Shown here in pieces: positions 1 to 7,773 of a stretch of 32,477 bases of DNA. A program made the translations under genes and the position numbers. Origin of the DNA: an uncultured Eubacteriales bacterium (lineage in GTDB: Bacteria > Bacillota > Clostridia > Oscillospirales > Oscillospiraceae); contig USLX01000006.1 in NCBI GenBank assembly GCA_900555665.1, positions 1 through 32,477 of the forward strand, in the 5' to 3' direction. Each line of letters starts with the position of its first letter. Positions within the stretch are counted from its first letter, which is position 1. The notes below the pieces were generated by a model. The model was not told where the DNA came from. It saw only the letters and a program-made list of their open reading frames with translations, and did no database searches.

Positions 1-10
1 TTTTTGATAA

Positions 11-574
11 TCAGTTTTTGATGGTAATGTTGATGATTGCCCCGGCCGTGCCGATAATATCGCCGGTTTCGGGGTCCAAGTTGTGAAAATACGCGGTACA
101 TTCGTATGTACCAGCGGGGAGAACAACATCCAGCTTCGCGCGTTCGATTTTGCTGCCGACGGCGATAGCGCCGGATTCGTAAATCTGTTCGCCCGTGTCA
201 TTGCGGACAATCTGGACCTTTTGTGGATAATTATTGATGCTCTCGTTTACGAGCATCAAGTTTCCCTCCGAAGAACCGTCCTCAAAGATTGGGGCAGTGT
301 TGGCCGAAATGTTAATCATGCCCTCTGCGACCTTTTCATTGAGTTTTTCTGCGATTTCCTCCGGCGAAAGGTTATCCCAACCGCCCTCCACGGCAGCGGA
401 ATCATAGACAATGCCCGCTTTGGCGCGTGCTTCTTCCTTGGTCAGCGGTTTGCTGACCAGACGGGTGATAAGAAAGATGCCCGCGCCGATGGCACAGGCG
501 AGAAATACGACGGCAAGCACAACACGAATGTTGCCCTTGGCCTGCTTGGGATGATTCTGATATGTTTCGTACAT
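11..574 (-). CDS. Membrane-anchored hypothetical protein of the mobile element
   Basis: A 187-residue protein of unknown function. It has a short polar N-terminus (about residues 1-17), one hydrophobic segment at about residues 18-38 that should be a signal anchor, and then a soluble domain. The C-terminal third alternates hydrophobic and polar residues, ends in NITIKN and reads like a beta-sandwich (LPAGTYECTAYFHN). The start at 574 is chosen because AAAGGAG lies 7-8 bases upstream; an in-frame extension to a TTG at 661 has no good ribosome binding site. It lies downstream of parA and parB on the same strand, past their terminator, inside the integrated element. A surface or cell-envelope role in a conjugative element is inferred from context only. 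Confidence 0.7.
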   Translation of the reverse strand: MYETYQNHPKQAKGNIRVVLAVVFLACAIGAGIFLITRLVSKPLTKEEARAKAGIVYDSAAVEGGWDNLSPEEIAEKLNEKVAEGMINISANTAPIFEDGSSEGNLMLVNESINNYPQKVQIVRNDTGEQIYESGAIAVGSKIERAKLDVVLPAGTYECTAYFHNLDPETGDIIGTAGAIINITIKN

Positions 575-606
575 AGAAACAGCTCCTTTGTGTTTTGATT
601 TGCATA

Positions 607-681
607 CTAGGGTGGGATACGGTAGCGACACAGCAGGCAATACAGGTCGTCTGCCGTGCAAGGGATCTGATTTCCGGGCAA
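607..681 (-). CDS. Possible 24-residue CxxC micropeptide
   Basis: A tiny reading frame with a TTG start at 681 and an unusually strong ribosome binding site, AAGGAGGT, about 6 bases before it. The peptide begins MPGNQIPCTADD and contains CLLC followed by RYRIPP and a TAG stop. It lies between the parB terminator and the membrane-protein gene at 574, which has its own ribosome binding site. The CxxC pair could bind a metal. The evidence is only the strong site and the plausible composition. The same ribosome binding site could instead be a relic. Confidence 0.3.
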   Translation of the reverse strand: MPGNQIPCTADDLYCLLCRYRIPP

Positions 682-714
682 TTCGATACCTCCTTCGTCT
701 GAATTTGGGTATAA

Positions 715-746
715 AAAAACACGACCTTGTAAAAAGTCGTGTTTTT
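715..746 (-). terminator. Terminator after parB
   Basis: An 11-base perfect inverted repeat, AAAAACACGAC / GTCGTGTTTTT, with a 10-base loop. It starts 18 bases past the parB stop on the minus strand. The A and T ends of the stem make it potentially active in both directions. Confidence 0.75.
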
Positions 747-763
747 ATAAAGTTAGCCGCGCT

Positions 764-1732
764 TCATCCGGCGCGCTGCCTGAGAAACTCCAGAAACAGG
801 TCTTCAATTTCCTTGTCGCTTTTGAACTTGCTCAGGTACGGTGCAAAGCGTTTTCGGTCAAAGCTCAGCTTTTTCGGCGGCGCGGCAGCCCGCGACGTTG
901 CCTTTTCCCGTGCCTCCCGCCATGCGGCGTAAATTGCCTGTTGGTCCGCTGATGGCGGCGGGCATTGTGCCTGAATAAACGCCGTTGTCTGTTTGTTCAG
1001 CGCATAGCCATCGATCTGGCACATCTCAATGAACGCCGTCTGCGCAGACTCATCATAATCTGCGATCAAGTCAGCGCAGGCCAGATTCAGCTTCTTGGGC
1101 TCATTCTCCACGATCTCAGCAAGCGGTGGGATCAGTTGTGCCAGCTTGACAGCCTTGCGAATTTCATACTCTGTCACACCAAAGAACTCGGCCACGATTC
1201 CGCGGGCGGAATACTTCTGGCGAGATTCGCCAGAAGTTAAATCCGTGCGGAATCCGTGCCGGTTTCTTGCATCCAGCAACGCTTTATACGCTTTTCCACG
1301 CTCAATGATCGTCAGATCCTGCCGCCGCAAAAGATTCGTCGCAATCGCGATGCTGATGGCACGCTGGTCGTTGACGGTCATGACCGTTGCGGGAATGTCC
1401 GTCCAGCCTGCCAACTTTGCCGCCTCCGTGCGGTTATGCCCAGCCAGAATTTCAAATTCATCCGTTCCTGCGATGGGACGAACCAGAATCCGCTCATACA
1501 ACCCGTTCTCTTTTAATTCTTCCGCAAAGGCTTCCAGTTTGGCGCGAGGATAGGGATGAAAGCCAATGTCAGCGGTATAGAACGGGTGTAGCTTGCAGAT
1601 CGGTACGTCGCGGAATTGCGTTTCCGTCTGCGGCACCGGCATCTGAAAAATCTGCTCATACGCCTTGTCGCCGGTCTGCTGTTCGGATGCCTGCTGGGTC
1701 GCGCTCATGCGCTTGCGCAGCATCTCGTTCAT
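764..1732 (-). CDS. ParB-family partition protein
   Basis: A ParB/Spo0J-like DNA-binding partner of ParA, about 322 residues. The N-terminal ParB/sulfiredoxin-like domain has LHPFYTADIGFHPYP around residues 48-62 and the family box ILAGHNRTEAAK around 95-106. A helix-turn-helix region follows, with ARGIVAEFFGVTEYEIRKA at roughly residues 178-196. The C-terminus is charged. It should bind centromere-like sites and help segregate or maintain the element. The gene follows parA directly. Start choice is open: ATG at 1732 has no close ribosome binding site, whereas an in-frame TTG at 1747 has GGAGG nine bases upstream and overlaps the parA stop. The TTG start would give 327 residues and translational coupling. 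A parS site was not identified. Confidence 0.85.
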   Translation of the reverse strand: MNEMLRKRMSATQQASEQQTGDKAYEQIFQMPVPQTETQFRDVPICKLHPFYTADIGFHPYPRAKLEAFAEELKENGLYERILVRPIAGTDEFEILAGHNRTEAAKLAGWTDIPATVMTVNDQRAISIAIATNLLRRQDLTIIERGKAYKALLDARNRHGFRTDLTSGESRQKYSARGIVAEFFGVTEYEIRKAVKLAQLIPPLAEIVENEPKKLNLACADLIADYDESAQTAFIEMCQIDGYALNKQTTAFIQAQCPPPSADQQAIYAAWREAREKATSRAAAPPKKLSFDRKRFAPYLSKFKSDKEIEDLFLEFLRQRAG

Positions 1733-1739
1733 GTTCGCT

Positions 1740-2564
1740 CTAGCCAAGCCGCAGCACCTCCGAAGCAAGATTTCGATAGGATTCCGCTGCCGGATTGCCC
1801 GGCTCATAGTCCAGAATACTCATACCAGCCATGGGGCATTCCGCAATACGAATGGTGTACTCGATGGGCCGGTCAAAGACGTGCAGATCGTCGCCGTAGA
1901 CTTCCCGGACGCTCTGCTGTACGCTTTTGCAGAGCTGCGGTCGGGACTGATACATTGTCAGCAAGATACCGGCGATCTTCAAACCCGGATTGAAATGCTT
2001 CTGCACCGAATGTACCATGTCCAGCACATCCGGGATGCCCTCGGAGGCGAGGAAATGAGACTGCACCGGAATGATGCAGTAGTCCGACGCGCTCAGCGCA
2101 TTGACGGTCAAAAGCTCCTGCTTGAGTCCACAATCAATAATAATGTAGTCATAGGCATCGCACAGCGGTTCCATCACCTGCGTCAGCATCTTTTCTGCGC
2201 AGCATTCGGATTCGTTCACGGCTCTGTACTGCGAGATCTGCATGACTTGAAGCCGTGCCGCTGCATCCGATAATCGCCGGTTCGCGGGAATGAGATCCGG
2301 CTTACCGTCTGTGTGCAGAATGCAGCGCGGCAAATGCAGCTCCAGATCCTCCGGATAATCAATGGCAGCAAGCAGAAGGTTTGCCAGCGTATATTTCTGC
2401 TCGGCCGGGGTATATCCCATAGACGCAGTGAGATTGCCCTGTGGGTCGTTGTCGATGAGAAGCACGCGCTTGTTTTCATCTGCCAGTGCGGATGCAAGGT
2501 TTAGAGCAGTGGTCGTCTTACCGACGCCGCCTTTTTGATTGGTGATAGAAATAATAGTATTCAT
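1740..2564 (-). CDS. ParA/Soj-family partition ATPase
   Basis: A Walker-type ATPase of 274 residues, a usual length for chromosomal-type ParA proteins without an N-terminal DNA-binding domain. The deviant Walker A motif is KGGVGKTTT at residues 10-18. DNDPQGNLT at about 38-46 is the Walker A'-type loop, and a Walker B-like YIIIDCGL lies near residue 133. Together with ParB it forms the segregation system of the integrated element. AGGAGG lies a few bases before the ATG. It is the second of three minus-strand genes, 10 bases after the small DNA-binding protein gene. Confidence 0.93.
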   Translation of the reverse strand: MNTIISITNQKGGVGKTTTALNLASALADENKRVLLIDNDPQGNLTASMGYTPAEQKYTLANLLLAAIDYPEDLELHLPRCILHTDGKPDLIPANRRLSDAAARLQVMQISQYRAVNESECCAEKMLTQVMEPLCDAYDYIIIDCGLKQELLTVNALSASDYCIIPVQSHFLASEGIPDVLDMVHSVQKHFNPGLKIAGILLTMYQSRPQLCKSVQQSVREVYGDDLHVFDRPIEYTIRIAECPMAGMSILDYEPGNPAAESYRNLASEVLRLG

Positions 2565-2574
2565 ATTGTTCCTC

Positions 2575-2835
2575 CTATGGCCGATAGCTGGCCTGCGCTT
2601 TTAGCCATTGAATAAACATGGAGCGCGGAACTCTAATGGAATTACCAATGCGGATCGCGGGGAAGCCTTTGGAGTGAATAATGTTATACGCTGCGTTGAT
2701 GCTGATATGGAAGTATTTTTTTATGTCTTTCACGGTCAGCATTTCATCATATCCACTCATATCTATTGCATCAAATAGGGCGGGGTCAACACCATGTATG
2801 GCCAATGCTGGTAGTGTTTGAATTGCTGTTTTCAT
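2575..2835 (-). CDS. Excisionase-like helix-turn-helix protein
   Basis: A small protein of 86 residues with an AlpA/excisionase-type winged helix: MLTVKDIKKYFHISINAAYN, then IHSKGFPAIRIG and NSIRVPRSMFIQWL. This pattern (a helix that chooses the site, then a wing with R-IG-S-RVP) is typical of MerR-like Xis and plasmid helix-turn-helix proteins. It may direct excision of the element or regulate parAB. The ATG at 2835 follows GGAGTG about 11 bases upstream. An in-frame GTG at 2847 is possible but has no ribosome binding site. It lies directly inside the tRNA-derived att site, where xis genes often sit. The integrase itself is not in the window. Confidence 0.7.
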   Translation of the reverse strand: MKTAIQTLPALAIHGVDPALFDAIDMSGYDEMLTVKDIKKYFHISINAAYNIIHSKGFPAIRIGNSIRVPRSMFIQWLKAQASYRP

Positions 2836-3035
2836 GTTTAGGCACACTCCGTTTTAAGATTCGAGTCAAAGCATCTGTACCTATCAATTCAATAATTTCC
2901 GTCAAACCTCTATTTGCAGTTGGTTTGCTTTTTGTTTCATTCAGTAGGGCTTTATGCCAGTCAATTTCAGAAAATCAGTTTGCTGAAGATATTTGCAATT
3001 TGCCTCATTTGCTCCATATACATCAGCGCAAAAGT

Positions 3036-3120
3036 GAACCCCCGACCTCTGGATTAAGAGTTACCTTAAAGGTAGCTCATAACCCGGAGGTCGGGGGTTC
3101 AAATCCCTCTCCCGCAACCA
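3036..3120 (+). other. Att site: displaced tRNA-fMet 3' half with inverted copy
   Basis: Bases 3073-3120 match the 3' half of an initiator tRNA: the anticodon region GCTCATAACCC, the T-arm GGGGGTTCAAATCC and the 3' end CTCCCGCAACCA. The 5' half is missing; the sequence before it does not pair with the anticodon stem. This is what integration into a tRNA gene leaves behind, so it marks the element/chromosome boundary. Immediately outside it, 3036-3049 (GAACCCCCGACCTC) is an exact inverted copy of 3087-3100, and the similarity continues imperfectly through the anticodon region. The whole stretch is therefore a palindrome of about 65 bases. The upstream arm read on the minus strand resembles a tRNA-Lys anticodon arm (ACTCTTAATCC). 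Confidence 0.75.
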
Positions 3121-3121
3121 T

Positions 3122-3157
3122 AAAACCACCGTATTTCGCTTGAAATACGGTGGTTTT
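3122..3157 (+). terminator. Terminator after tRNA-fMet fragment
   Basis: A perfect 16-base stem, AAAACCACCGTATTTC paired with GAAATACGGTGGTTTT around a GCTT loop. It follows the CCA end of the tRNA fragment directly and is probably the original terminator of the tRNA gene. Confidence 0.85.
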
Positions 3158-3222
3158 CTCTCGTCTTCCGGAGAGAAATTGGCTGGCGGCAATCAGGAAC
3201 TGTCCGCCGTGTTGAAATATTG

Positions 3223-3251
3223 TTGAAAAAATGCCGACGGATCTGTATGAT
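3223..3251 (+). promoter_or_regulatory. Likely sigma-A promoter of the methyltransferase gene
   Basis: TTGAAA and TATGAT are separated by 17 bases, in the only sizeable gap upstream of the methyltransferase gene. An AAGGAGG at 3252-3258 sits near the expected start of transcription and is not followed by a usable start codon. Confidence 0.5.
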
Positions 3252-3313
3252 AAGGAGGAGAAGTATTTCGGTCAGCCGTAGTTTCACACCAATCCATTGC
3301 AGGGAGGGCATCT

Positions 3314-5299
3314 ATGAATTATGCGTATCCGCTCCATGCGGACATTCCAAATCTGGCTTCCGGCACAGGTCTGGATCTGCTGGACTGCCTGCTACTGATT
3401 CGGTATCAGTGTGCTGCGGCAGCTATGGAACAGCCATGTCAGGGCGCAGCAGAGAGCCATGCGCGCGAAGATCTGTGGCACAAAATTGCAGCCGCGGCCG
3501 AGCGGGAAGACGGTCGGATTCTCCCTGTGATACGCGCGGCCATGGGCCGGATAAAGCCCGAGCTGCCGTTCATGCCGGAGCTGTTCCGGCGGCCGAATGA
3601 CCTCGGCGTGGTAGATGAGCGCGCGTGGAGGCTCCTCGTACGGCAGCTGGACAGCCTGCCCATCGCAGATCTTCTTCCCTCCGATGATAGATCCGCTCCA
3701 AAAGAGGACGTTCTCCCGCTCTCCGGCGATTTTTATACCCCCGCAGCGGTCGCCCTGTGGATGACCGAACTGCTGGAAATGGAATCTGGCAAAAGCGTAT
3801 ACGACCCCTGCTGTGGAAGCGGCTCCATGCTGTACGGCGCGGCGCTCGCCCACCCCGGCAAACAGCTGCAGCTGTATGGTCAAGCCCCTGATCCCAAGTC
3901 TTTTTTCATCTCCAAGATGAAGCTCCGCCTGCAGGGACTTTCTGCAGATTTGGGGCCGCAGCCGGCAAATCCGCTGCAAACGGATCTGCAGGGAGGTCGC
4001 TTCTTTGATTATATCCTTACAAATCCGCCCTTCAATTTCTCCCATTGGTATGAAATGGGCGCCGTAGCTCGGGATGCCCGCTGGCAATATGGACTCCCGC
4101 CGCGAAAAAATGCCAATTTTGCATGGCTCCAGCACATCCTCAGCCATCTGTCCCCCGGCGGACGGGCCGTGACGCTTCTGCCCAACGGAACACTGACAAC
4201 GCAGAACCTTGCAGAACAGGAGATCCGGAGAAGCATGCTTCTCGACGGATGGGTGGAGGCAATCCTCGCCCTTCCAGCCGGTCTGTTTCACGGAACGAGG
4301 ATTCCCTGCTGCGCATGGTTTTTAAACCGGGATGTCCAACGGGAAACGGTGCTCTTTGTGGATGCAAGGCAGAAGGATCTCTCGGGGCAGAAGGACAGCC
4401 GTGCGATCTTCGAGCTGTTTCAGCGCTACCGGGCAGGGGAAGCACTGGAAGCAACCGAATGGTATGCAGCGGCCACCCTGGCGGAAATCACAGAAAAGAA
4501 CTGCATTCTCAGCCCCAACCTCTATACGCAGCCGAAGGCGCTTTCGCTGCCCCCGCTCCGGCAGCTCTCCGCTGCCTTTGCCGCAGCGGCGGACGCGCTG
4601 TGCGCCCAGATCCCGTCTCCTGCCCTTTGCCTGGAAATCCGGAGCTGGAAGGACGCCGCACTGCCCGGAGACTGGACAAGCTGGAATCTGCTGGATCTAT
4701 ACTCGCCTGCAGGCGGCGTCTTTGCCGCAAAAGAGTGCTTTGGAACCGGCACACCTATGGCGGACGTCAAAACCGTGATTCAGCACATGTTCCTGCCGGA
4801 TGTCCTGCCCGCCCGGGTTCAGCTGCCAAACGGCCGGGAACGCAAATATGACCTCCGGGCAGGAGATATTTTGCTGAACCGAACCAGCGAGACCGTCGAT
4901 GCGCTGGCCTGCTGCTGTGCCGTGCGAAAAGACTGCGGCGCCGTATACGGCGCTTTCCTCAAGCGCCTGCGCCCCAGGCAGGCCGGCCAGATTGACCCCA
5001 GGTACGCAGCGGCATATTTCTGCAGCAAAATCTACCGCCGGGAGGTTCAGCGCGTCTCCGTTGTCCATACCACGCGGGCAAATATGAACCTTGCGCAGCT
5101 TGCCATGATCCGCTTTTACGCGCCCGGCGCCTCCTGGCAGCGGGCGATCGGGCAGACGCTGGACGCAGTGATCCGTTTTGGTCAGACGCACCCCGGCGAA
5201 GCGCTGGACACGGCCATCCGCCATTTTGTGGAGGCCTTCCTTGAACTGTTTATCACCTATCCCATCTCAGTGGATCAGAAGGAGCGTGCGCAGAGATGA
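3314..5299 (+). CDS. N6-adenine DNA methyltransferase with fused specificity-like domain
   Basis: A 661-residue HsdM-type methyltransferase. A helical N-terminal part (1-135) leads to GDFYTP at 138-143, the S-adenosylmethionine motif DPCCGSGS at 164-171 and the catalytic NPPF at 237-240. These are the motifs of gamma-class N6-adenine enzymes. Residues up to about 430 follow type I HsdM (GTRIPCCAWFL, a VDAR strand, then NLYTQP). The last 190 or so residues (from about SWNLLDLYSP) look like one half of an HsdS target-recognition unit: DLRAGDILLNRTS and DPRYAAAYFCSKIYRREVQ. Type I HsdM is usually about 500 residues, so this appears to be an M-S fusion. The start follows AGGGAGGG. The stop overlaps the nuclease gene start, and no HsdR gene is present. 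Confidence 0.85.
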   Translation: MNYAYPLHADIPNLASGTGLDLLDCLLLIRYQCAAAAMEQPCQGAAESHAREDLWHKIAAAAEREDGRILPVIRAAMGRIKPELPFMPELFRRPNDLGVVDERAWRLLVRQLDSLPIADLLPSDDRSAPKEDVLPLSGDFYTPAAVALWMTELLEMESGKSVYDPCCGSGSMLYGAALAHPGKQLQLYGQAPDPKSFFISKMKLRLQGLSADLGPQPANPLQTDLQGGRFFDYILTNPPFNFSHWYEMGAVARDARWQYGLPPRKNANFAWLQHILSHLSPGGRAVTLLPNGTLTTQNLAEQEIRRSMLLDGWVEAILALPAGLFHGTRIPCCAWFLNRDVQRETVLFVDARQKDLSGQKDSRAIFELFQRYRAGEALEATEWYAAATLAEITEKNCILSPNLYTQPKALSLPPLRQLSAAFAAAADALCAQIPSPALCLEIRSWKDAALPGDWTSWNLLDLYSPAGGVFAAKECFGTGTPMADVKTVIQHMFLPDVLPARVQLPNGRERKYDLRAGDILLNRTSETVDALACCCAVRKDCGAVYGAFLKRLRPRQAGQIDPRYAAAYFCSKIYRREVQRVSVVHTTRANMNLAQLAMIRFYAPGASWQRAIGQTLDAVIRFGQTHPGEALDTAIRHFVEAFLELFITYPISVDQKERAQR

Positions 5300-6168
5300 C
5301 CCAAACAGATCAAATGAAACTGGTGCTTCTCTACGCCATGGAGGAGCTTGGCGGCGGCGGACGGCGTCAAGCGGTTCTGCAGCACATCAACGATCACCGT
5401 TATTGGTACAAAAACGACACCAACGACACTGCCGGCGCAACCCGTCCGTCCGAATCGAAGTGGCGAAATAACTTTTCCTATGAGCGGCAGCATCTGGTGT
5501 CAGACGGCTGCATGCAGTCCGGCGGGGATGGGAATTGGAGAATTACCGAAAAGGGAAAGGCATGCCTGCTCCGGCTGCTGGCCCAGGCGCAAGACCTGCC
5601 GCCGGAGCAGCCGCGGCTGTTTACGCCGTCGTTTTACCAAAGGCTCACTTCCACACCGCTGTCCCCAGCGGCGCAGGCCTCGGACGAGGCAGAAGAGGAC
5701 GCCCACTATCTCGCCCGGGTCGCCGCAGAAGACCTGCCCTCCGCGCCCGCACCGGTTTCTCTTTCAAATGAGCCCCAGAAAAAACCCATGCCGCGTGTAT
5801 GCGGGAATCGGATCCTCTATCCCCGGGATCCGGCTGTGGCCCGCCGCGCGCTTGGCCGGGCGTCGCATCTGTGCGAGGCGGATCCGTCTCACATGTCGTT
5901 TCTCCGCAGAAACAGTCCGTTTTTGTACATGGAGCCCCACCACCTGATTCCGCTCTCCTTCACCGGCTACTTTGGCGTGAACCTGGATCGGGAGCAGAAC
6001 ATCGTCTCCCTCTGCAGCAACTGCCACAATCAAATCCACTATGGCCGAAAAGAGGATATCCGTGCCTTGCTTGCAACGCTGTTTTCCGCAAGGGCCGGAG
6101 AGCTGTGCGCAATCCTGGGCCGGGAGATCCGCCTGGAGGAGCTTTATCAGATCTACGGTGTCTCCTGA
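5296..6168 (+). CDS. HNH restriction endonuclease
   Basis: A 290-residue protein. Residues 1-95 form a winged-helix-like domain (LLYAMEELGGGGRRQAVLQH, NNFSYERQHLVSDG, WRITEKGKA) resembling the N-terminal domain of Mrr-type restriction enzymes. A proline-rich linker follows. The C-terminal HNH nuclease has EPHHLIPLS at 213-221, N235, and CSNCHNQIH at 240-248; these are the catalytic and zinc-binding residues of the fold. The ATG overlaps the methyltransferase stop (ATGA), so the two are translationally coupled. As the only nuclease beside the methyltransferase it is very probably the restriction partner. It lacks a helicase or translocase domain, so cleavage would be ATP-independent like type II. 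Confidence 0.85.
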   Translation: MTQTDQMKLVLLYAMEELGGGGRRQAVLQHINDHRYWYKNDTNDTAGATRPSESKWRNNFSYERQHLVSDGCMQSGGDGNWRITEKGKACLLRLLAQAQDLPPEQPRLFTPSFYQRLTSTPLSPAAQASDEAEEDAHYLARVAAEDLPSAPAPVSLSNEPQKKPMPRVCGNRILYPRDPAVARRALGRASHLCEADPSHMSFLRRNSPFLYMEPHHLIPLSFTGYFGVNLDREQNIVSLCSNCHNQIHYGRKEDIRALLATLFSARAGELCAILGREIRLEELYQIYGVS

Positions 6169-6205
6169 CAGACCGGCAAAAGCGGCCGATCGACGACCAA
6201 ACTTC

Positions 6206-6243
6206 AAAAACCGCCGTATTCTTGGTAAAATACGGCGGTTTTT
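6206..6243 (+). terminator. Terminator after the restriction module
   Basis: A 15-base stem, AAAAACCGCCGTATT with AATACGGCGGTTTTT, 37 bases past the nuclease stop. It closely resembles the hairpin at 3122-3157, with paired A-to-G and T-to-C changes that preserve pairing. Confidence 0.8.
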
Positions 6244-6351
6244 CAGATTTTTAAATAATTTCAAAGCGGCAATGTTTCCTTCTTTTGCCCGGAACGTCCG
6301 GCCCGCGGTCATTCCATGGAGTTCCGCGCGGTGTTTGGGGCGGGACTTTGC

Positions 6352-7773
6352 TTACAGCGAAGTCGCATGCTGTCCCGGCAGGAGTTCGTCCATCAGCTCC
6401 CGGAAGCAGGCGCAGCCCTGCGCCCCGCCCGGCAGGGCCTCCAGCTGCGTCAGGAAAATCAGCAGCTCCTGCCCGGGGCCGAACGTCTCCCGCACAAAGT
6501 GCATCGCACACTCCATGCGCGCGCGAAGCGCCTGCTCCGCCGTTTCCGACGCACGCCGCCGCTCGGCCTCCTCGTCCCGCAGCGCGCCGAGATCCTCCGC
6601 GCCGTCCAGCCGGCTGTGCACCAGCGCGGCAAAGTGCCGCTCCGCTGCCTCTTCCTCCGGCGAGATTGCACCGCAGTCTTTTCGGACCTGTATCGCATGT
6701 TCCCGCATTTCCAGATGTTTCCTCGCAGCCGTAAGCGGGGCCGCCTCGGCGTTCAGTGCGGAAAGGAAGCTCGTCAAACTCCGGCAAAGTCCGGCATCCG
6801 CGCGCCATCGCGCCTGCTCCGCGCCCAGCTTATGCAGCAAAAACTCCGCCATTGCCAGCCGCTCGTCAAAGCGCAGCGCACGCAGCTCCGGCATGGCCGC
6901 AATGTCTCCCGATAGAACGGCCTCCACGTCCAGCCGCTCCCGGCTGGCTGCAAACAGCCGGAAAAACGCGGCAAACGACGCCGAAACCTCCTCATGCTGC
7001 AAAAATTCTCCAAACAGCGCGTCTTCCGCCGGAAATCCGAGGCGCTCATAGCTGTCAAGCAGCACCGAAAGATCTTCCCAGCCGCGCGCCGTGACAAATG
7101 CGCGGCCATGGGCGCGGGCGTCCACGCGGTAAAAATGCTCCGGATTCAGCTCCAGATAGCTTAAAATTGCCGGGTGCAGGCCGCGCGCAAGCGCATAGTC
7201 CCGCCAAACCGGATAATCTGCCGCAACTTCGAGCAGCCGCACACGGTCCATCGTCGCCGTGTCGAACTGCCGCGCCGACTGGTTATACTGCGGCGGGTTT
7301 CCAGCCGCCACGATCACCCAGCCCTCCGGCAGCCGGTGCGTGCCAAACTGCTTGCTCTGCAAAAGCTGGAGCATGGCAGGCATCAGCGTCTCAGAGACGC
7401 AGTTGATCTCGTCGAGAAACAAAAAGCCCGTCCGCTGCCCGGTCTGCACCATCCGGTCATAGACCGCTGCAAGGATCTCGCTCATGGTATACTCCGTCGC
7501 GGAATAGCGCTTCCCGTCATATTCTTTTTCGCGGATCAGCGGCAGGCCGAGCGCGCTCTGGCGCGTGTGGTGCGTCATCGTGTAGGCCACAAGACCCGCC
7601 CCCAGCTCCTCGGCCAGCTGCGACAAAATGGCCGTCTTTCCGATGCCCGGCGGCCCGATCAAAAGCAGCGGCCGCTGCCGGGTGGCCGGAATGCGCAGCA
7701 CCCCGGCCTCGTCCCGCGCCGTATAAGTCAGATAGGCCCTGCGCAGAGCTTCCTTCGCCTGTTTTATATCCAT
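6352..7773 (-). CDS. MoxR-family AAA ATPase
   Basis: A 473-residue AAA+ ATPase. Walker A is GPPGIGKT at 40-47, Walker B LFLDEIN at 118-124, and the sensor region GWVIVAAGNPPQYNQSARQFD lies near 145-165. MoxR proteins act as chaperone-like remodelers with a VWA-domain partner. The usual length is about 330 residues; here a further 140 residues, rich in Ala, Glu and Arg, form a predicted helical or coiled C-terminal extension (from about residue 330). Its start overlaps the end of the VWA gene by ten bases, so the pair is translated together. The role of the pair in this organism is not evident from neighbours. Confidence 0.85.
   Translation of the reverse strand: MDIKQAKEALRRAYLTYTARDEAGVLRIPATRQRPLLLIGPPGIGKTAILSQLAEELGAGLVAYTMTHHTRQSALGLPLIREKEYDGKRYSATEYTMSEILAAVYDRMVQTGQRTGFLFLDEINCVSETLMPAMLQLLQSKQFGTHRLPEGWVIVAAGNPPQYNQSARQFDTATMDRVRLLEVAADYPVWRDYALARGLHPAILSYLELNPEHFYRVDARAHGRAFVTARGWEDLSVLLDSYERLGFPAEDALFGEFLQHEEVSASFAAFFRLFAASRERLDVEAVLSGDIAAMPELRALRFDERLAMAEFLLHKLGAEQARWRADAGLCRSLTSFLSALNAEAAPLTAARKHLEMREHAIQVRKDCGAISPEEEAAERHFAALVHSRLDGAEDLGALRDEEAERRRASETAEQALRARMECAMHFVRETFGPGQELLIFLTQLEALPGGAQGCACFRELMDELLPGQHATSL

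Noticed and set aside
3035..3062. A tRNA-Lys gene on the minus strand
   Set aside because: Only the anticodon and T-arm half resembles a tRNA; no acceptor stem or D-arm.
3251..3300. Leader peptide after AAGGAGG upstream of the methyltransferase
   Set aside because: No standard start codon at the right distance.
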